The position numbers and the translations under genes were made by a program. Below are positions 44,326 to 53,417 of a DNA stretch of 64,000 bases, piece by piece (position 1 is the first letter of the stretch; the number at the start of each line of letters is the position of its first letter). This DNA is from Dryocola clanedunensis (GTDB lineage: Bacteria > Pseudomonadota > Gammaproteobacteria > Enterobacterales > Enterobacteriaceae), in the NCBI RefSeq assembly GCF_025215155.1, contig NZ_JALHAM010000119.1. The stretch is one strand, 5' to 3'. The notes under the pieces are model-generated. The model saw only the letters and a program-made list of their open reading frames with translations. It ran no database searches and had not been told where the DNA came from.

Positions 44326-45378
44326 TTAGCGATGGCCATAGACGCGTGGACGGGTGTAGTAGTCAATCAGCGGCACGGTAATGTTCGCCAGCAGCACGGC
44401 GAAGGCCACACCATCCGGGTATCCCCCGTAGGTGCGGATAAGCCACACCAGCAGCCCCGCCAGCGCGCCAAATATCAGACGGCCACGGTTGGTGGTGGAG
44501 GCGGTTACCGGGTCGGTGAGGATAAAGAATGCGCCGAACATCGTTGCCCCGGAAAAGAGATGAATCATCGGGGAGACGTATTTCTCCGGCGAAATCAGCC
44601 AGCCCAGCGTTGCGCACAGGGTGAGTACCAGCAGGAAGCTCACCGGGATATGCCAGCGAATGGTACCTCGCGCCAGCAGGAACAGGCCGCCGGCCAGAAA
44701 TGCGACGTTAATCCACTGCCAGCCGAGACCGGCCAGTATCCCGCCATAAATGGGCTCTTGAAGAAGATCGGCTGCGGCGTGACCGGCACGAATCCCCGTT
44801 TTAAACGTATCCAGCGGCGTTGCCTGGCTGATGCCGTCTATCCCCATGCGCAGCTGCGTCATGGTTTCGCCCGCGGCGGTGCTGCCGGTAAAAATGACGT
44901 GCAGAACGTCGGTAAAGCCCGGCACATTTGCCGCAATAGATTGCGGCGGCAGCCAGGAGGTCATCAGCACCGGGAAGGCAATCAGCAGGACCACGTAGCC
45001 CACCATCGCCGGGTTAAAAGGATTATGTCCCAGACCGCCGTAAAGCTGTTTGGCAATGATCACGGCGAACACGGTACCGACGATAATCAGCCACCATGGC
45101 GCGAGCGGTGGGATACTGATACCGAGCAGCAAACCCGTCAGTGCCGCAGAGTTGTCGCCGAGCGTTTTTCTGTAGGACTGTTTACGCAGCTTAACGACCA
45201 GCGCTTCCGCCAGCACAGCGCTGACGATCCCCAGCGCGATCTGAATCAGGCTACCCCAGCCAAACCAGAAGAATAGTGCGGCGATACCCGGCAGTGCGGC
45301 TATGGTCACCAGCAGCATAATTCGGGAGGTGCTGCGCTGGTTGTGGGTATAAGGGGAGCTTGCGATTTTAAAAACCAT
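44326..45378 (-). CDS. rsxD: Electron transport complex subunit RsxD
   Basis: A 350-residue, multi-helix NqrB-like subunit. The covalent FMN site is within FSGATMFGAFFILTDPVTAS, the S/T-GAT flavinylation motif lying at the Thr of DPVTAS or SGAT region as in RnfD. Directly abuts rsxC (no gap). Confidence 0.95.
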   Translation of the reverse strand: MVFKIASSPYTHNQRSTSRIMLLVTIAALPGIAALFFWFGWGSLIQIALGIVSAVLAEALVVKLRKQSYRKTLGDNSAALTGLLLGISIPPLAPWWLIIVGTVFAVIIAKQLYGGLGHNPFNPAMVGYVVLLIAFPVLMTSWLPPQSIAANVPGFTDVLHVIFTGSTAAGETMTQLRMGIDGISQATPLDTFKTGIRAGHAAADLLQEPIYGGILAGLGWQWINVAFLAGGLFLLARGTIRWHIPVSFLLVLTLCATLGWLISPEKYVSPMIHLFSGATMFGAFFILTDPVTASTTNRGRLIFGALAGLLVWLIRTYGGYPDGVAFAVLLANITVPLIDYYTRPRVYGHR

Positions 45379-47451
45379 TTAATCCTCTGGCGCCATCTGC
45401 TGAGCGGCCTTGCGGGCCTGTACGCGGGCGATAGCCGCGGCAACAGCTGCTTTTCGTGGGTCTTGTTCTTGTCTGGATTCTGTTGGTGCGGACTCTTCAG
45501 CTTCGGCCTGCTGAGCAGCTTTACGGGCTTTGGCACGAGCGATAGCGGCCTCAACGGCTGCTTTACGCGGGTCGACAGTTTCCGCTGGCGCATCTTCTGC
45601 AACTGGCTCACTGTTTGCCTGTGCGACTTTTCGGGCTTTGGCACGAGCAATAGCGGCTTCAACGGCTGCTTTGCGCGGGTCAACAGTTTCCGCTGGCGCT
45701 GGTTCAGCGGCTGGCTCACTGTTTGCCTGTGCGGCTTTTCGGGCTTTGGCTCGAGCGATAGCGGCCTCAACGGCTGCTTTACGCGGGTCGGCCGTAGCGG
45801 TTTCAGATGCATCAGCCTGCTGTGCTTTTTCAGCCTGCTTAGCACGTGCCTGCGCCTTGCGGGCCTCCCGGGCAGCAATCATCTCGCTGTTATCGGGCCT
45901 GCTTCCGGCTTTTATAATAATCGGCTCGTCACCCTGCGGCTTCTTGCTTTTGATACGGGCAAGCGCGGCCTGAATAGCGTCGCTGTCTTTGGCGGAAGGC
46001 TGAGTGGCAGATTGCTTATGGCGGGCCTGGCGTGCGGCTTTCTCACGCTCAAGACGGGCCTGGCGCGCTTCAAAGCGTACTTTCGCTTCTGCGGTGCGCT
46101 TTGCCTCCAGCTCCATTTCGCGGATCTCTGCTTTCTCCTGGCGGAAGTACTGCACCAGCGGAATGCTGCTCGGGCAGACGTAGGCACACGCCCCGCACTC
46201 AATACAATCCTTGAGATTGTGGGCCGTTGCCTTGTCGTGCTGCTGGCCTTTGCTGAACCAGTACAGCTGCTGCGGCAGAAGATCGGCAGGGCAGGAGTCC
46301 GCACAGGCGCTGCAGCGGATGCAGCTTTGCTCCGGCTCGGGCTCGCCCATTTCGTCTGCGGACGGTGCCAGCAGGCAGTTGGTGATTTTGACCACCGGCA
46401 CGTCCAGCCACGGCAGGCTGAAGCCCATCAGCGGGCCGCCCATAATAACCTGCTGGTCGTGGGTAGGACGAAAATCTGCGAATTCCAGCAGATGGCGCAC
46501 AGGCGTACCCAGGCGGGCCCAGACGTTACCGGGTTGCGCTACGGCTTCCCCCGTCAGAGTTACTACGCGTTCAGTTAACGGTTCACCGTCAATAATGGCT
46601 CGTTTCACCGCGAACGCGGTGCCTACGTTTTGCATCAAAACGCCGATATCCGATGAGCGGCCACCGTGAGGAACCTGCATGCCTGTCAGGATCTGTGTAA
46701 GCTGCTTCGCACCGCCGGAAGGATATTTCGTCGGGATCACCCGCAGTTCGATATCGTTACAACCGACCAGCACCGCATGCATCATAGAGATAGCCTGCGG
46801 TTTATTATCTTCAATACCGATCAGTACGCGCTGTGGCTGCAGGATATGGGCAAGAATACGTATGCCTTCGACAATCTGCGCGGCGCAGTCCTGCATCAGG
46901 CGGTCATCCGCCGTAATGTAGGGCTCGCATTCTGCGGCGTTAATAATCAGCGTCTCTATTTTGTCGCCGCCGCCCTGTAGTTTATTGCCCGTCGGGAAGC
47001 CCGCGCCGCCAAGACCGGCTACACCAAACTGGTGAATACGCTCAATAAGCGCTTCACGGCTCTTGTTGCGGTAATCAGCCCACCCGTCACGCTCCATCCA
47101 GACATCTTCGCCGTCCGCTTCGATAATCACGCTCAGCTCCGCAAGTGCAGAGGGATGCGCCGTTGCATGTGGAGCGATAGCGGTAATGGTGCCGGAGGTG
47201 GGGGCGTGAACCGGCAACATTCTGCCCCGGCCTTTGGTCAGTGCCTGGCCGCGCAGAACGTGGTCACCCGCCTTAACGCACAATTCCCCTTCCGCACCAA
47301 TGTGTTGTTTTAGCGGCAGGAAAAGCTGCTTTGGCAGGGGAACCTGACGCAGAGGTGTGCCGTTAGACTGAGATTTCATCTCCGGCGGATGGATGCCGCC
47401 GTCGAAATCCCAGATGCGGTCTTTTTTGAAGCGATTAAAGAAATTAAGCAT
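45379..47451 (-). CDS. rsxC: Electron transport complex subunit RsxC
   Basis: A 690-residue peripheral subunit that oxidises NADH. The N-terminal NADH/FMN-binding part contains GLGGAGFPTGNK, followed by two [4Fe-4S] motifs, CIRCSACADSCP and CIECGACAYVCP. The C-terminus is an Ala/Lys/Arg-rich repeat tail (see the repeat at 45382-45789). It is about 50 residues shorter than E. coli RsxC (740), mainly because there are fewer repeats. Overlaps rsxB by 8 bases. Confidence 0.95.
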   Translation of the reverse strand: MLNFFNRFKKDRIWDFDGGIHPPEMKSQSNGTPLRQVPLPKQLFLPLKQHIGAEGELCVKAGDHVLRGQALTKGRGRMLPVHAPTSGTITAIAPHATAHPSALAELSVIIEADGEDVWMERDGWADYRNKSREALIERIHQFGVAGLGGAGFPTGNKLQGGGDKIETLIINAAECEPYITADDRLMQDCAAQIVEGIRILAHILQPQRVLIGIEDNKPQAISMMHAVLVGCNDIELRVIPTKYPSGGAKQLTQILTGMQVPHGGRSSDIGVLMQNVGTAFAVKRAIIDGEPLTERVVTLTGEAVAQPGNVWARLGTPVRHLLEFADFRPTHDQQVIMGGPLMGFSLPWLDVPVVKITNCLLAPSADEMGEPEPEQSCIRCSACADSCPADLLPQQLYWFSKGQQHDKATAHNLKDCIECGACAYVCPSSIPLVQYFRQEKAEIREMELEAKRTAEAKVRFEARQARLEREKAARQARHKQSATQPSAKDSDAIQAALARIKSKKPQGDEPIIIKAGSRPDNSEMIAAREARKAQARAKQAEKAQQADASETATADPRKAAVEAAIARAKARKAAQANSEPAAEPAPAETVDPRKAAVEAAIARAKARKVAQANSEPVAEDAPAETVDPRKAAVEAAIARAKARKAAQQAEAEESAPTESRQEQDPRKAAVAAAIARVQARKAAQQMAPED
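45382..45789 (-). repeat. Tandem 36-codon repeats at the 3' end of rsxC
   Basis: Four copies of DPRKAAVxAAIARxxARKxAQ, spaced 36, 36 and 37 codons, with acidic Pro/Glu spacers between. The DNA copies are near-identical (108-111 bp period), so unequal crossing-over can change the number. They encode a charged, probably helical tail. Confidence 0.9.
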
Positions 47452-48022
47452 GTTGCTCCACCGGAATATTACGTACCGGGATGGTCTGGAGATCCCATTT
47501 CCAGCTCTCCGTGGTGGTGGCGACCGGCACCAGATCGATGCAGCGGGTCGGGCATGGATCCACGCAAAGGTTGCAGCCGGTGCACAGGTCGCTTATCACG
47601 GTATGCATCGCACGCGTTGCACCAACAATGGCATCTACAGGGCAGGCCTGGATGCATTTGGTACAGCCGATACAGTTAGCTTCATCAATCACGGCCAGCA
47701 TGCGTACCGGCGCGAGGGCGGACTCATCCCCCTCGATTGGCTGAGGCTCGACGTTCAGCAAGGTTGCGATTTTTTGCATCACCGCTTCGCCTCCGGGCGC
47801 ACAAAGATTAATGTTTGCGCCGTTATTGCCTACTGCCTCTGCATAGGGGCGGCAACCCGGATAGCCGCATTGCCCGCACTGGCTCTGCGGCAGAAGCTCT
47901 TCGATTTTCTCGACAATCGGATCTTCTTCAACGGCAAAGCGGCGTGACGCGTAGCCCAGAATAAGGCCAAATATCAGCCCCATCAGGGTAAGCGCAACTA
48001 TGGCAATCCACACGGTCGTCAT
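47444..48022 (-). CDS. rsxB: Electron transport complex subunit RsxB
   Basis: A 192-residue iron-sulfur protein anchored by an N-terminal helix. It has the CGQCGYPGCRPYAEA four-Fe-S-cluster motif and two ferredoxin motifs, CIGCTKCIQACP and CTGCNLCVDPCP. Its ATG overlaps the rsxA stop by one base (TGATG). Confidence 0.95.
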   Translation of the reverse strand: MTTVWIAIVALTLMGLIFGLILGYASRRFAVEEDPIVEKIEELLPQSQCGQCGYPGCRPYAEAVGNNGANINLCAPGGEAVMQKIATLLNVEPQPIEGDESALAPVRMLAVIDEANCIGCTKCIQACPVDAIVGATRAMHTVISDLCTGCNLCVDPCPTRCIDLVPVATTTESWKWDLQTIPVRNIPVEQHA

Positions 48023-48603
48023 CAGAACTTCACCAGGCCGGTAAAGCCCATAAAGGCCAGCGACATCAAGCCTGCGGTAATCAGCGCGATAGCGTTGCCT
48101 TTGAAGGGGGCAGGAACGTCGGCCACAGCCAGGCGTTCACGAATGGCTGCAAACAGCACCATGACGAGTGAGAAGCCGACCGCGGCAGAAAAACCGTACA
48201 GCGCGGACTGCAGGAAATTATGGCCAAGATTGACGTTTAATAGCGCAACCCCCAACACCGCACAGTTGGTGGTGATGAGCGGTAGAAAAATCCCCAGCAG
48301 ACGGTAGAGCGCCGGGCTGGTCTTCCGTACCACCATTTCGGTAAATTGCACCACGACGGCAATAACCAGAATAAAAGAAAGGGTACGTAAATAAACCAGA
48401 TCGAGGGGGATAAGAATAAGGTCGTTAATAATCCAGGCGCAGACAGAGGCCAGCGTTAAGACGAAGGTGGTCGCCAGCCCCATGCCAATGGCCGTCTCCA
48501 GTTTTTTGGACACGCCCATGAACGGGCACAGGCCGAGAAACTTCACCAGAACGAAGTTATTGACCAGTACCGTACCAACAAAGAGCAGCAAATAATCTGT
48601 CAT
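48022..48603 (-). CDS. rsxA: Electron transport complex subunit RsxA
   Basis: A 193-residue six-helix membrane subunit, homologous to RsxE, with LVNNFVLVKFLGLCPFMGVS near the start. First subunit gene of the complex; the operon continues to nth with overlapping or abutting cistrons. It lies 77 bases after ydgK on the same strand. Confidence 0.96.
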   Translation of the reverse strand: MTDYLLLFVGTVLVNNFVLVKFLGLCPFMGVSKKLETAIGMGLATTFVLTLASVCAWIINDLILIPLDLVYLRTLSFILVIAVVVQFTEMVVRKTSPALYRLLGIFLPLITTNCAVLGVALLNVNLGHNFLQSALYGFSAAVGFSLVMVLFAAIRERLAVADVPAPFKGNAIALITAGLMSLAFMGFTGLVKF

Positions 48604-48680
48604 GATGAGACCTGAAACAAAAAAAGCCGTCCATTATCGTCCATGCAGCGCAGGACGACAACGGAGTATTTATAAGGTTA

Positions 48681-49121
48681 TTACGGGTTAATAAAGGTTT
48701 GCTTCACGCGGGTTGAGCGCTTGAGGTAAGGCACCAGTAATGAGGCCGCCAGGAGCGGGAACAGCAGCTGACGCAAAGCCAGCTCGTCACTGACCGGGGA
48801 GAAGGCAAACGCTTTGATCGCCAGCAGTATGGAGATCAATAACCACAGGATGTAATGGCGCACGACGTTCTTACGACGCTTGAAGAAGGCGATGGTCAGC
48901 CACACGGTGTAGCCCCACATGGCGATGGCACAGGCCACGGAGAAATACCAGAACAGCACCATATGCTGCCCCTGGGCGCTCATCAGGCGATGGCTTTCAG
49001 GGGAAATAAGCATCATCAGATAAATCACCAGCGCGATAGAACTGCTGAGTAGCGTCAGCAGCAGCCAGGCGAGAGGGGCGAGAAGCCAGCCTGCAATACG
49101 CGGCGCCTGCGTGGTAGTCAT
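48681..49121 (-). CDS. ydgK: DUF2569 membrane protein YdgK
   Basis: A 146-residue protein with four predicted transmembrane helices and the conserved segment VWLTIAFFKRR. Function unknown. ATG 49121 follows GGGAGG and gives the N-terminus MTTTQAPRIAGWLLAPLAWL shared with E. coli YdgK; the frame start at 49154 is not supported. Precedes rsxA, as in E. coli. Confidence 0.88.
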   Translation of the reverse strand: MTTTQAPRIAGWLLAPLAWLLLTLLSSSIALVIYLMMLISPESHRLMSAQGQHMVLFWYFSVACAIAMWGYTVWLTIAFFKRRKNVVRHYILWLLISILLAIKAFAFSPVSDELALRQLLFPLLAASLLVPYLKRSTRVKQTFINP

Positions 49122-49221
49122 TTTGCCTCCCGGGGTGCAGATAATAGAATGCATTCCTTATGTCTGACATAAGGCGGGGGGGATTATAAGGCTTTTTACG
49201 AGTAATGCTACTCGCAAGCGG

Positions 49222-49437
49222 TTACACCACGTAACGCCAGACCGATTTCGGCACACAGCCGAGGTCAAACAGCTTGCCGCCCGAAACCAGCTCAGCACGG
49301 CGGTGATCGGCTGCGCGATACATGCACACAATGTCATTATTATCCGTGAGGCTGTAGTTCAGATGGTCGAACAGTTTTTCGAGACTTTCGAGAGTGCTAA
49401 TTTTTCTGAATTTCATTAAGTAGTCTTGCGCTGTCAT
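49222..49437 (-). CDS. cnu: Hha-family nucleoid modulator Cnu (YdgT)
   Basis: A 71-residue Hha/YmoA-type protein. The four-helix core is evident: YLMKFRKISTLESLEKLFDH and MYRAADHRRAELVSGGKLFD. It pairs with H-NS or StpA to silence foreign genes and in E. coli also binds oriC DNA. Same length as E. coli Cnu. The upstream AT-rich gap probably contains its promoter. Confidence 0.94.
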   Translation of the reverse strand: MTAQDYLMKFRKISTLESLEKLFDHLNYSLTDNNDIVCMYRAADHRRAELVSGGKLFDLGCVPKSVWRYVV

Positions 49438-49462
49438 AGATGATTCCGTACAGGAGGATTTA

Positions 49463-49528
49463 ATGTGTATTCTTAAGCAGACGAGCCAACATATAATAAA
49501 CGTAATTGAATCGTTATTATTAGAGTAA
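49463..49528 (+). CDS. Possible 21-residue ORF antisense to the cnu leader
   Basis: MCILKQTSQHIINVIESLLL plus Glu, then TAA. A textbook CAGGAGG ribosome binding site lies 6 bases upstream of the ATG. Nothing similar is known to me. It lies opposite the cnu leader and may be coincidence. Confidence 0.2.
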   Translation: MCILKQTSQHIINVIESLLLE

Positions 49529-49949
49529 ATTCACTTGTTGGCTTATTTAGGAGTTTTCCTTGGGATAAAACGGAATTTAATATGAGCTTTACCAAAACCT
49601 CTGCCGAAGGCGAGTCGCCTGTCATTTTGAAGGTGTAAGTCGACAGGGCCTATGGTAGCAGGAGAAACGAGCCGCATAGACGAACGATATCGGGTCGCAG
49701 CCGGTCAGGCTATCCGCTTTTTCACAGCGAATGCAATTATCTCGATATCTCTTTTTTGTTAATCAAAAGCTAGCTCATCCATCACTGATATAGATAATTT
49801 GATTTTAGTTGGCGGTCATTTCAAGGATATAAATAGGAATATATCTGTAGCATTTATTGATTTTAAAATATTGGCTACTAATCTCGGCGTGTGAGGCTGC
49901 CGTTCATCGCCTGTCTATATTACAGAGTATTGTCTGAAAGTTTAAATAA

Positions 49950-50111
49950 ATGTCTAAAGATAAATTCATCAGAGTTATTCTTTTCGCCGCTTTTAATGAT
50001 ATGTCAATGCGATTGTTTATCACATGCCGTGATGATTTGTCCGTTGGCACAGGACTGTGGCAGACCTGTATGACGCGTGAAGGGCAGAAAGCCTGGCAAG
50101 TGTGCAACTGA
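49950..50111 (+). CDS. Possible 53-residue small protein or gene remnant
   Basis: The frame opens at ATG 49950 (MSKDKFIRVILFAAFNDMS) and ends at TGA 50109, with a short hydrophobic stretch near the start and four Cys. The ribosome binding site is weak (GAAAG). Codon use in the second half looks more like real coding than the surrounding AT-rich DNA. Not recognised; may be a decayed gene end. Confidence 0.25.
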   Translation: MSKDKFIRVILFAAFNDMSMRLFITCRDDLSVGTGLWQTCMTREGQKAWQVCN

Positions 50112-50191
50112 AGCGTAACAATTAAACTACCTGTTGTTACACTGTAGTGGATGGTGTCAAATGAGGTCGTCCATTAACGTGAGGAATACAA

Positions 50192-51235
50192 ATGAGTGAT
50201 AATATTCGTGTCGGTTTAATCGGCTACGGTTACGCCAGTAAGACCTTCCATGCGCCGCTTATCGTCGGCACGCCGGGTATGGAGCTTGTGGCAGTATCCA
50301 GCAGCGATGCAACAAAAGTCCACGCTGACTGGCCAAACATGGCCGTTGTTTCCGATCCGCACCATCTGTTGACTAATCCAGATATCGATCTCATTGTGGT
50401 TCCTACTCCGAATGACACCCATTTCCCGCTGGCCAAAGCCGCGCTGGAAGCGGGTAAGCATGTGGTCGTCGATAAACCTTTCACCGTGACGTTGTCACAG
50501 GCACGTGAACTGGACGTGCTGGCAAAAAGCCGCGGACTGCTGCTTTCCGTTTTCCACAATCGCCGCTGGGACAGCGACTTCCTGACGTTGAAAACGCTGC
50601 TGGCGGACGGCACGCTGGGAGAAGTTGCCTATTTCGAATCACACTTCGATCGCTTCCGTCCCCAGGTGCGTCAACGCTGGCGCGAGCAGGCGGGCGTAGG
50701 CAGCGGCATCTGGTACGATCTTGGGCCACATCTTATCGACCAGGCGCTGAACCTGTTCGGCCTGCCGGTTAGCCTGACGGTCGATCTCGCCCAGCTTCGC
50801 CCGGGCGCTCAGGCTACCGATTACTTCCATGCCGTCCTGGCCTATCCGCAGCGCCGCGTTGTGCTTCATGGCTCACTGCTGGCCGCCGCTGAATCAGCAC
50901 GTTATATCGTACACGGCACCCGTGGCAGCTACATCAAATATGGGCTCGACCCGCAGGAGGACCGCCTTAAGGCAGGTGAGCGTCTGCCGCAGGAGGACTG
51001 GGGGTATGACATGCGTGACGGCGTGTTGACGCTGGCGCAGGGCGAAGTGATGGCAGAACAGACTCTGCTGACCGTGCCGGGTAACTATCCTGCTTACTAT
51101 GCCGCCATTCGCGACGCATTGACCGGCCACGGCGAAAACCCTGTGCCTGCGGCGCAGGCAATTCAGGTGATGGAGCTGATTGAGCTGGGCATGGAGTCGT
51201 CGAAGCAGCGTGCGACGCTGAACCTGGCTAATTAA
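50192..51235 (+). CDS. ydgJ: Gfo/Idh/MocA-family oxidoreductase YdgJ
   Basis: A 347-residue NAD(P)-dependent dehydrogenase. The N-terminal Rossmann motif is GLIGYGYASKTFHAPL and the catalytic EKP-type motif appears as VDKPFTVT. The C-terminal domain holds the conserved YDLGPHLIDQ. Substrate unknown, probably a sugar or cyclitol. GAGG precedes the ATG. Monocistronic, with a terminator just after the stop. Confidence 0.9.
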   Translation: MSDNIRVGLIGYGYASKTFHAPLIVGTPGMELVAVSSSDATKVHADWPNMAVVSDPHHLLTNPDIDLIVVPTPNDTHFPLAKAALEAGKHVVVDKPFTVTLSQARELDVLAKSRGLLLSVFHNRRWDSDFLTLKTLLADGTLGEVAYFESHFDRFRPQVRQRWREQAGVGSGIWYDLGPHLIDQALNLFGLPVSLTVDLAQLRPGAQATDYFHAVLAYPQRRVVLHGSLLAAAESARYIVHGTRGSYIKYGLDPQEDRLKAGERLPQEDWGYDMRDGVLTLAQGEVMAEQTLLTVPGNYPAYYAAIRDALTGHGENPVPAAQAIQVMELIELGMESSKQRATLNLAN

Positions 51236-51251
51236 TTCAGTTTTGCCGTCC

Positions 51252-51276
51252 GGCCCCGTCTGCACGGGGCCTTTTT
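51252..51276 (+). terminator. Intrinsic terminator of ydgJ
   Basis: GGCCCCGT, CTGC loop, ACGGGGCC and TTTTT. Confidence 0.88.
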
Positions 51277-51315
51277 ATTTCAGTCTGAGCGTAGTTGGAG
51301 CATAGAGGGTCATTC

Positions 51316-52314
51316 ATGGGCTGGTTGCAGCGTCTGAAGGTCGATAAATTCTTACTGATCATGATCTGTGTCGTGGTGGTCGCTTCGCTATTTCCCTGTG
51401 AAGGCATAGTCAAAACTGGCTTTGAATACCTGACAACCGCAGCCATTGCGCTGCTGTTCTTTATGCATGGAGCAAAGCTCTCTCGCGATGCAATAGTGGC
51501 GGGTATGGGGCACTGGAAGCTGCACCTGATCGTTTTCCTCAGCACTTTTGCCCTGTTCCCGCTGCTGGGGTTAGCGATGGGTTTCCTTTCACCGGCTATC
51601 CTGAATCAGCCTTTATACATGGGCTTTCTCTATCTCTGCGCGCTGCCTGCCACGGTGCAATCGGCGATTGCATTTACCTCGGTAGCGGGCGGCAACGTGG
51701 CGGCGGCGGTATGCAGCGCCTCGGCCTCCAGCATTCTGGGGATCTTTCTCTCCCCGGTGCTGGTTGGCACGCTGATGAATACCCAGGAAGGGACAACTGA
51801 TACGCTGCACGCGATTGGTAAAATCGTTATGCAGCTGATGGTGCCGTTCGTCGTGGGACATCTGTCGCGGCCGCTGATTGGCCGCTGGGTGGATAAACAC
51901 AAGAAGCTGATTAGCCTGACGGACCGCTCATCGATTCTGCTGGTGGTTTACGTGGCGTTTAGCGAAGCGGTGGTGGGGGGCATCTGGCATCAGGTCAACG
52001 GTTATTCGCTGCTGGCCGTGCTGGGCTGTTCTGTCGCGCTGCTGGCGATTGTGCTGGTGGTCAATACCTGGTCGGCGCGGCTGCTTGGTTTTAATACTGC
52101 GGATGAAATTACCATTGTCTTCTGCGGCTCCAAGAAAAGCCTCGCCAACGGCATACCGATGGCCAACGTCCTGTTCCCGGTCAGCACGGTAGGGATGATG
52201 GTATTGCCGCTGATGATATTCCACCAGGTCCAGCTGATGGTTTGTGCCGTACTGGCGCAGCGCTATGCGAAGAAGACGGCGAAAGAAAATCAGCAGCCTG
52301 AATCAGCTTCCTGA
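51316..52314 (+). CDS. YfeH-like bile acid:sodium symporter family protein
   Basis: A 332-residue, about ten-helix membrane protein of the BASS/ACR3 superfamily (SBF_like). It contains FMHGAKLSRDAI and the crossover-region motifs ALPATVQSAIAFTSVAGGN and GSKKSLANGIPMA that form the Na+ and substrate sites. Same length as E. coli YfeH, which lies in another chromosomal region, so this is a relocated or second copy. Substrate unknown; bile acids are not implied. ATG 51316 follows GAGGGT. Confidence 0.85.
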   Translation: MGWLQRLKVDKFLLIMICVVVVASLFPCEGIVKTGFEYLTTAAIALLFFMHGAKLSRDAIVAGMGHWKLHLIVFLSTFALFPLLGLAMGFLSPAILNQPLYMGFLYLCALPATVQSAIAFTSVAGGNVAAAVCSASASSILGIFLSPVLVGTLMNTQEGTTDTLHAIGKIVMQLMVPFVVGHLSRPLIGRWVDKHKKLISLTDRSSILLVVYVAFSEAVVGGIWHQVNGYSLLAVLGCSVALLAIVLVVNTWSARLLGFNTADEITIVFCGSKKSLANGIPMANVLFPVSTVGMMVLPLMIFHQVQLMVCAVLAQRYAKKTAKENQQPESAS

Positions 52315-52333
52315 CCAGGCTGCCGCGCGCAGC

Positions 52334-53335
52334 TTAAGCGGCGCGAACCTTAGCGATTAGCGCCTGCTTTTCCGTCTCGCTCAGGAAGGCGATTTTTAAC
52401 CCATTCTCTTGCGCGGTACGGATCTGTGCCGCGCTCAGTCCGGCACGCGGTGCGGCGACGGTATACTCATGAACAATATCAATCCCCTGAACCGCCGGAT
52501 CGTCAGTGTTAAGGGTAGCGAGCACGCCGTGGTCAAGGAATTTGATCAGCGGATGCTTATCCAGCGACGGCACCGTGCTGGTCTGAATATTTGAGGTCAG
52601 GCAGGATTCAATACCGATGCCTTGCTCCACGAGGAAGTCCATCAGCGCCGGGTCTTCAATAGCCTTTACGCCGTGACCAATACGCTCAGCCCCTAACTCA
52701 CGAATCGCCTGCCAGATGCTCTCCGGGCCAGCGGCTTCACCGGCATGCACGGTAATATGCCATCCCGCATCGCGTGCGCGGTTGAAGTGGTTGAGGAACA
52801 GGCTGCCCGGGAAGCCCAGTTCATCACCCGCCAGGTCCAGCGCGGTTATCTGGTCGCGGTGAGCAAGCAGGGCTTCCAGCTCCGCCAGGCATGCGGCCTC
52901 GCCAAAGGTACGGCTCATAATGCCGATTAAACGTGCTTCAACGCCAAAATCACGGCAGCCTTCGCGCACGCCTTCAATCACAGCTTCCACCACGCCGGCA
53001 ACCGGCAGGTTATGGGTCATCGCCATATAGCCCGGCGAGAAGCGTAGCTCAACGTAGTGCAGACCGTTCCGCGCGGCATCTTCAATGTTTTCCCATGCCA
53101 CCCGGCGGCAGGCATCCAGCGTGGCGAGAACTTTCACGCCCCAGTCCAGTTTTGACAGGAAGCTCACCAGGTCAGGCGCGGTATCGACGACCTGCACGTG
53201 AGGAATTAACGCATCAATGGAGTCTGCCGGAAGCGACAAATTGTACTGGCGGCCCAGATCGAGGATGGTTTGCGCACGAATGTTGCCATCGAGGTGGCGG
53301 TGCAAATCGGTTAACGGCAGGGAGGTATCAATCAT
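52334..53335 (-). CDS. add: Adenosine deaminase
   Basis: A 333-residue zinc enzyme converting (deoxy)adenosine to (deoxy)inosine in purine salvage. Zinc ligands are in HRHLDG near the start and HAGEA mid-protein, with the catalytic TDDP near the end. ATG 53335 matches the E. coli N-terminus and length; the Met four codons upstream (53347) is possible. A PUR-box-like sequence lies about 85 bases upstream. Confidence 0.96.
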   Translation of the reverse strand: MIDTSLPLTDLHRHLDGNIRAQTILDLGRQYNLSLPADSIDALIPHVQVVDTAPDLVSFLSKLDWGVKVLATLDACRRVAWENIEDAARNGLHYVELRFSPGYMAMTHNLPVAGVVEAVIEGVREGCRDFGVEARLIGIMSRTFGEAACLAELEALLAHRDQITALDLAGDELGFPGSLFLNHFNRARDAGWHITVHAGEAAGPESIWQAIRELGAERIGHGVKAIEDPALMDFLVEQGIGIESCLTSNIQTSTVPSLDKHPLIKFLDHGVLATLNTDDPAVQGIDIVHEYTVAAPRAGLSAAQIRTAQENGLKIAFLSETEKQALIAKVRAA

Positions 53336-53417
53336 GGTCGCACTCATTGTTTGATTAAAGTGCGTTACAGTATAAAAACAAATGTGGATGAATTGCTACG
53401 CTCCCCTAAGAATTGTT

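Larger units (their letters stand above)
49438..50191. other. AT-rich region between cnu and ydgJ
   Basis: About 750 bases, markedly AT-rich compared with the flanking genes. In E. coli this gap carries the small gene blr; I find no blr-like frame on either strand. Possible short ORFs are listed separately. Confidence 0.5.

Noticed and set aside
45343..46578. 411-codon plus-strand ORF antisense to rsxC
   Set aside because: It mirrors the repeats and GC-rich codons of rsxC, has no ribosome binding site and gives a Gly/Phe/Ser low-complexity product.
49543..49677. 44-codon minus-strand ORF upstream of cnu
   Set aside because: No ribosome binding site and no recognisable sequence; not similar to blr or ydgU.
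49950..50111. GLW-x-x-C...C pattern recalling the claudin signature in the 53-codon ORF
   Set aside because: Chance match in a very short bacterial ORF; claudins are animal proteins.
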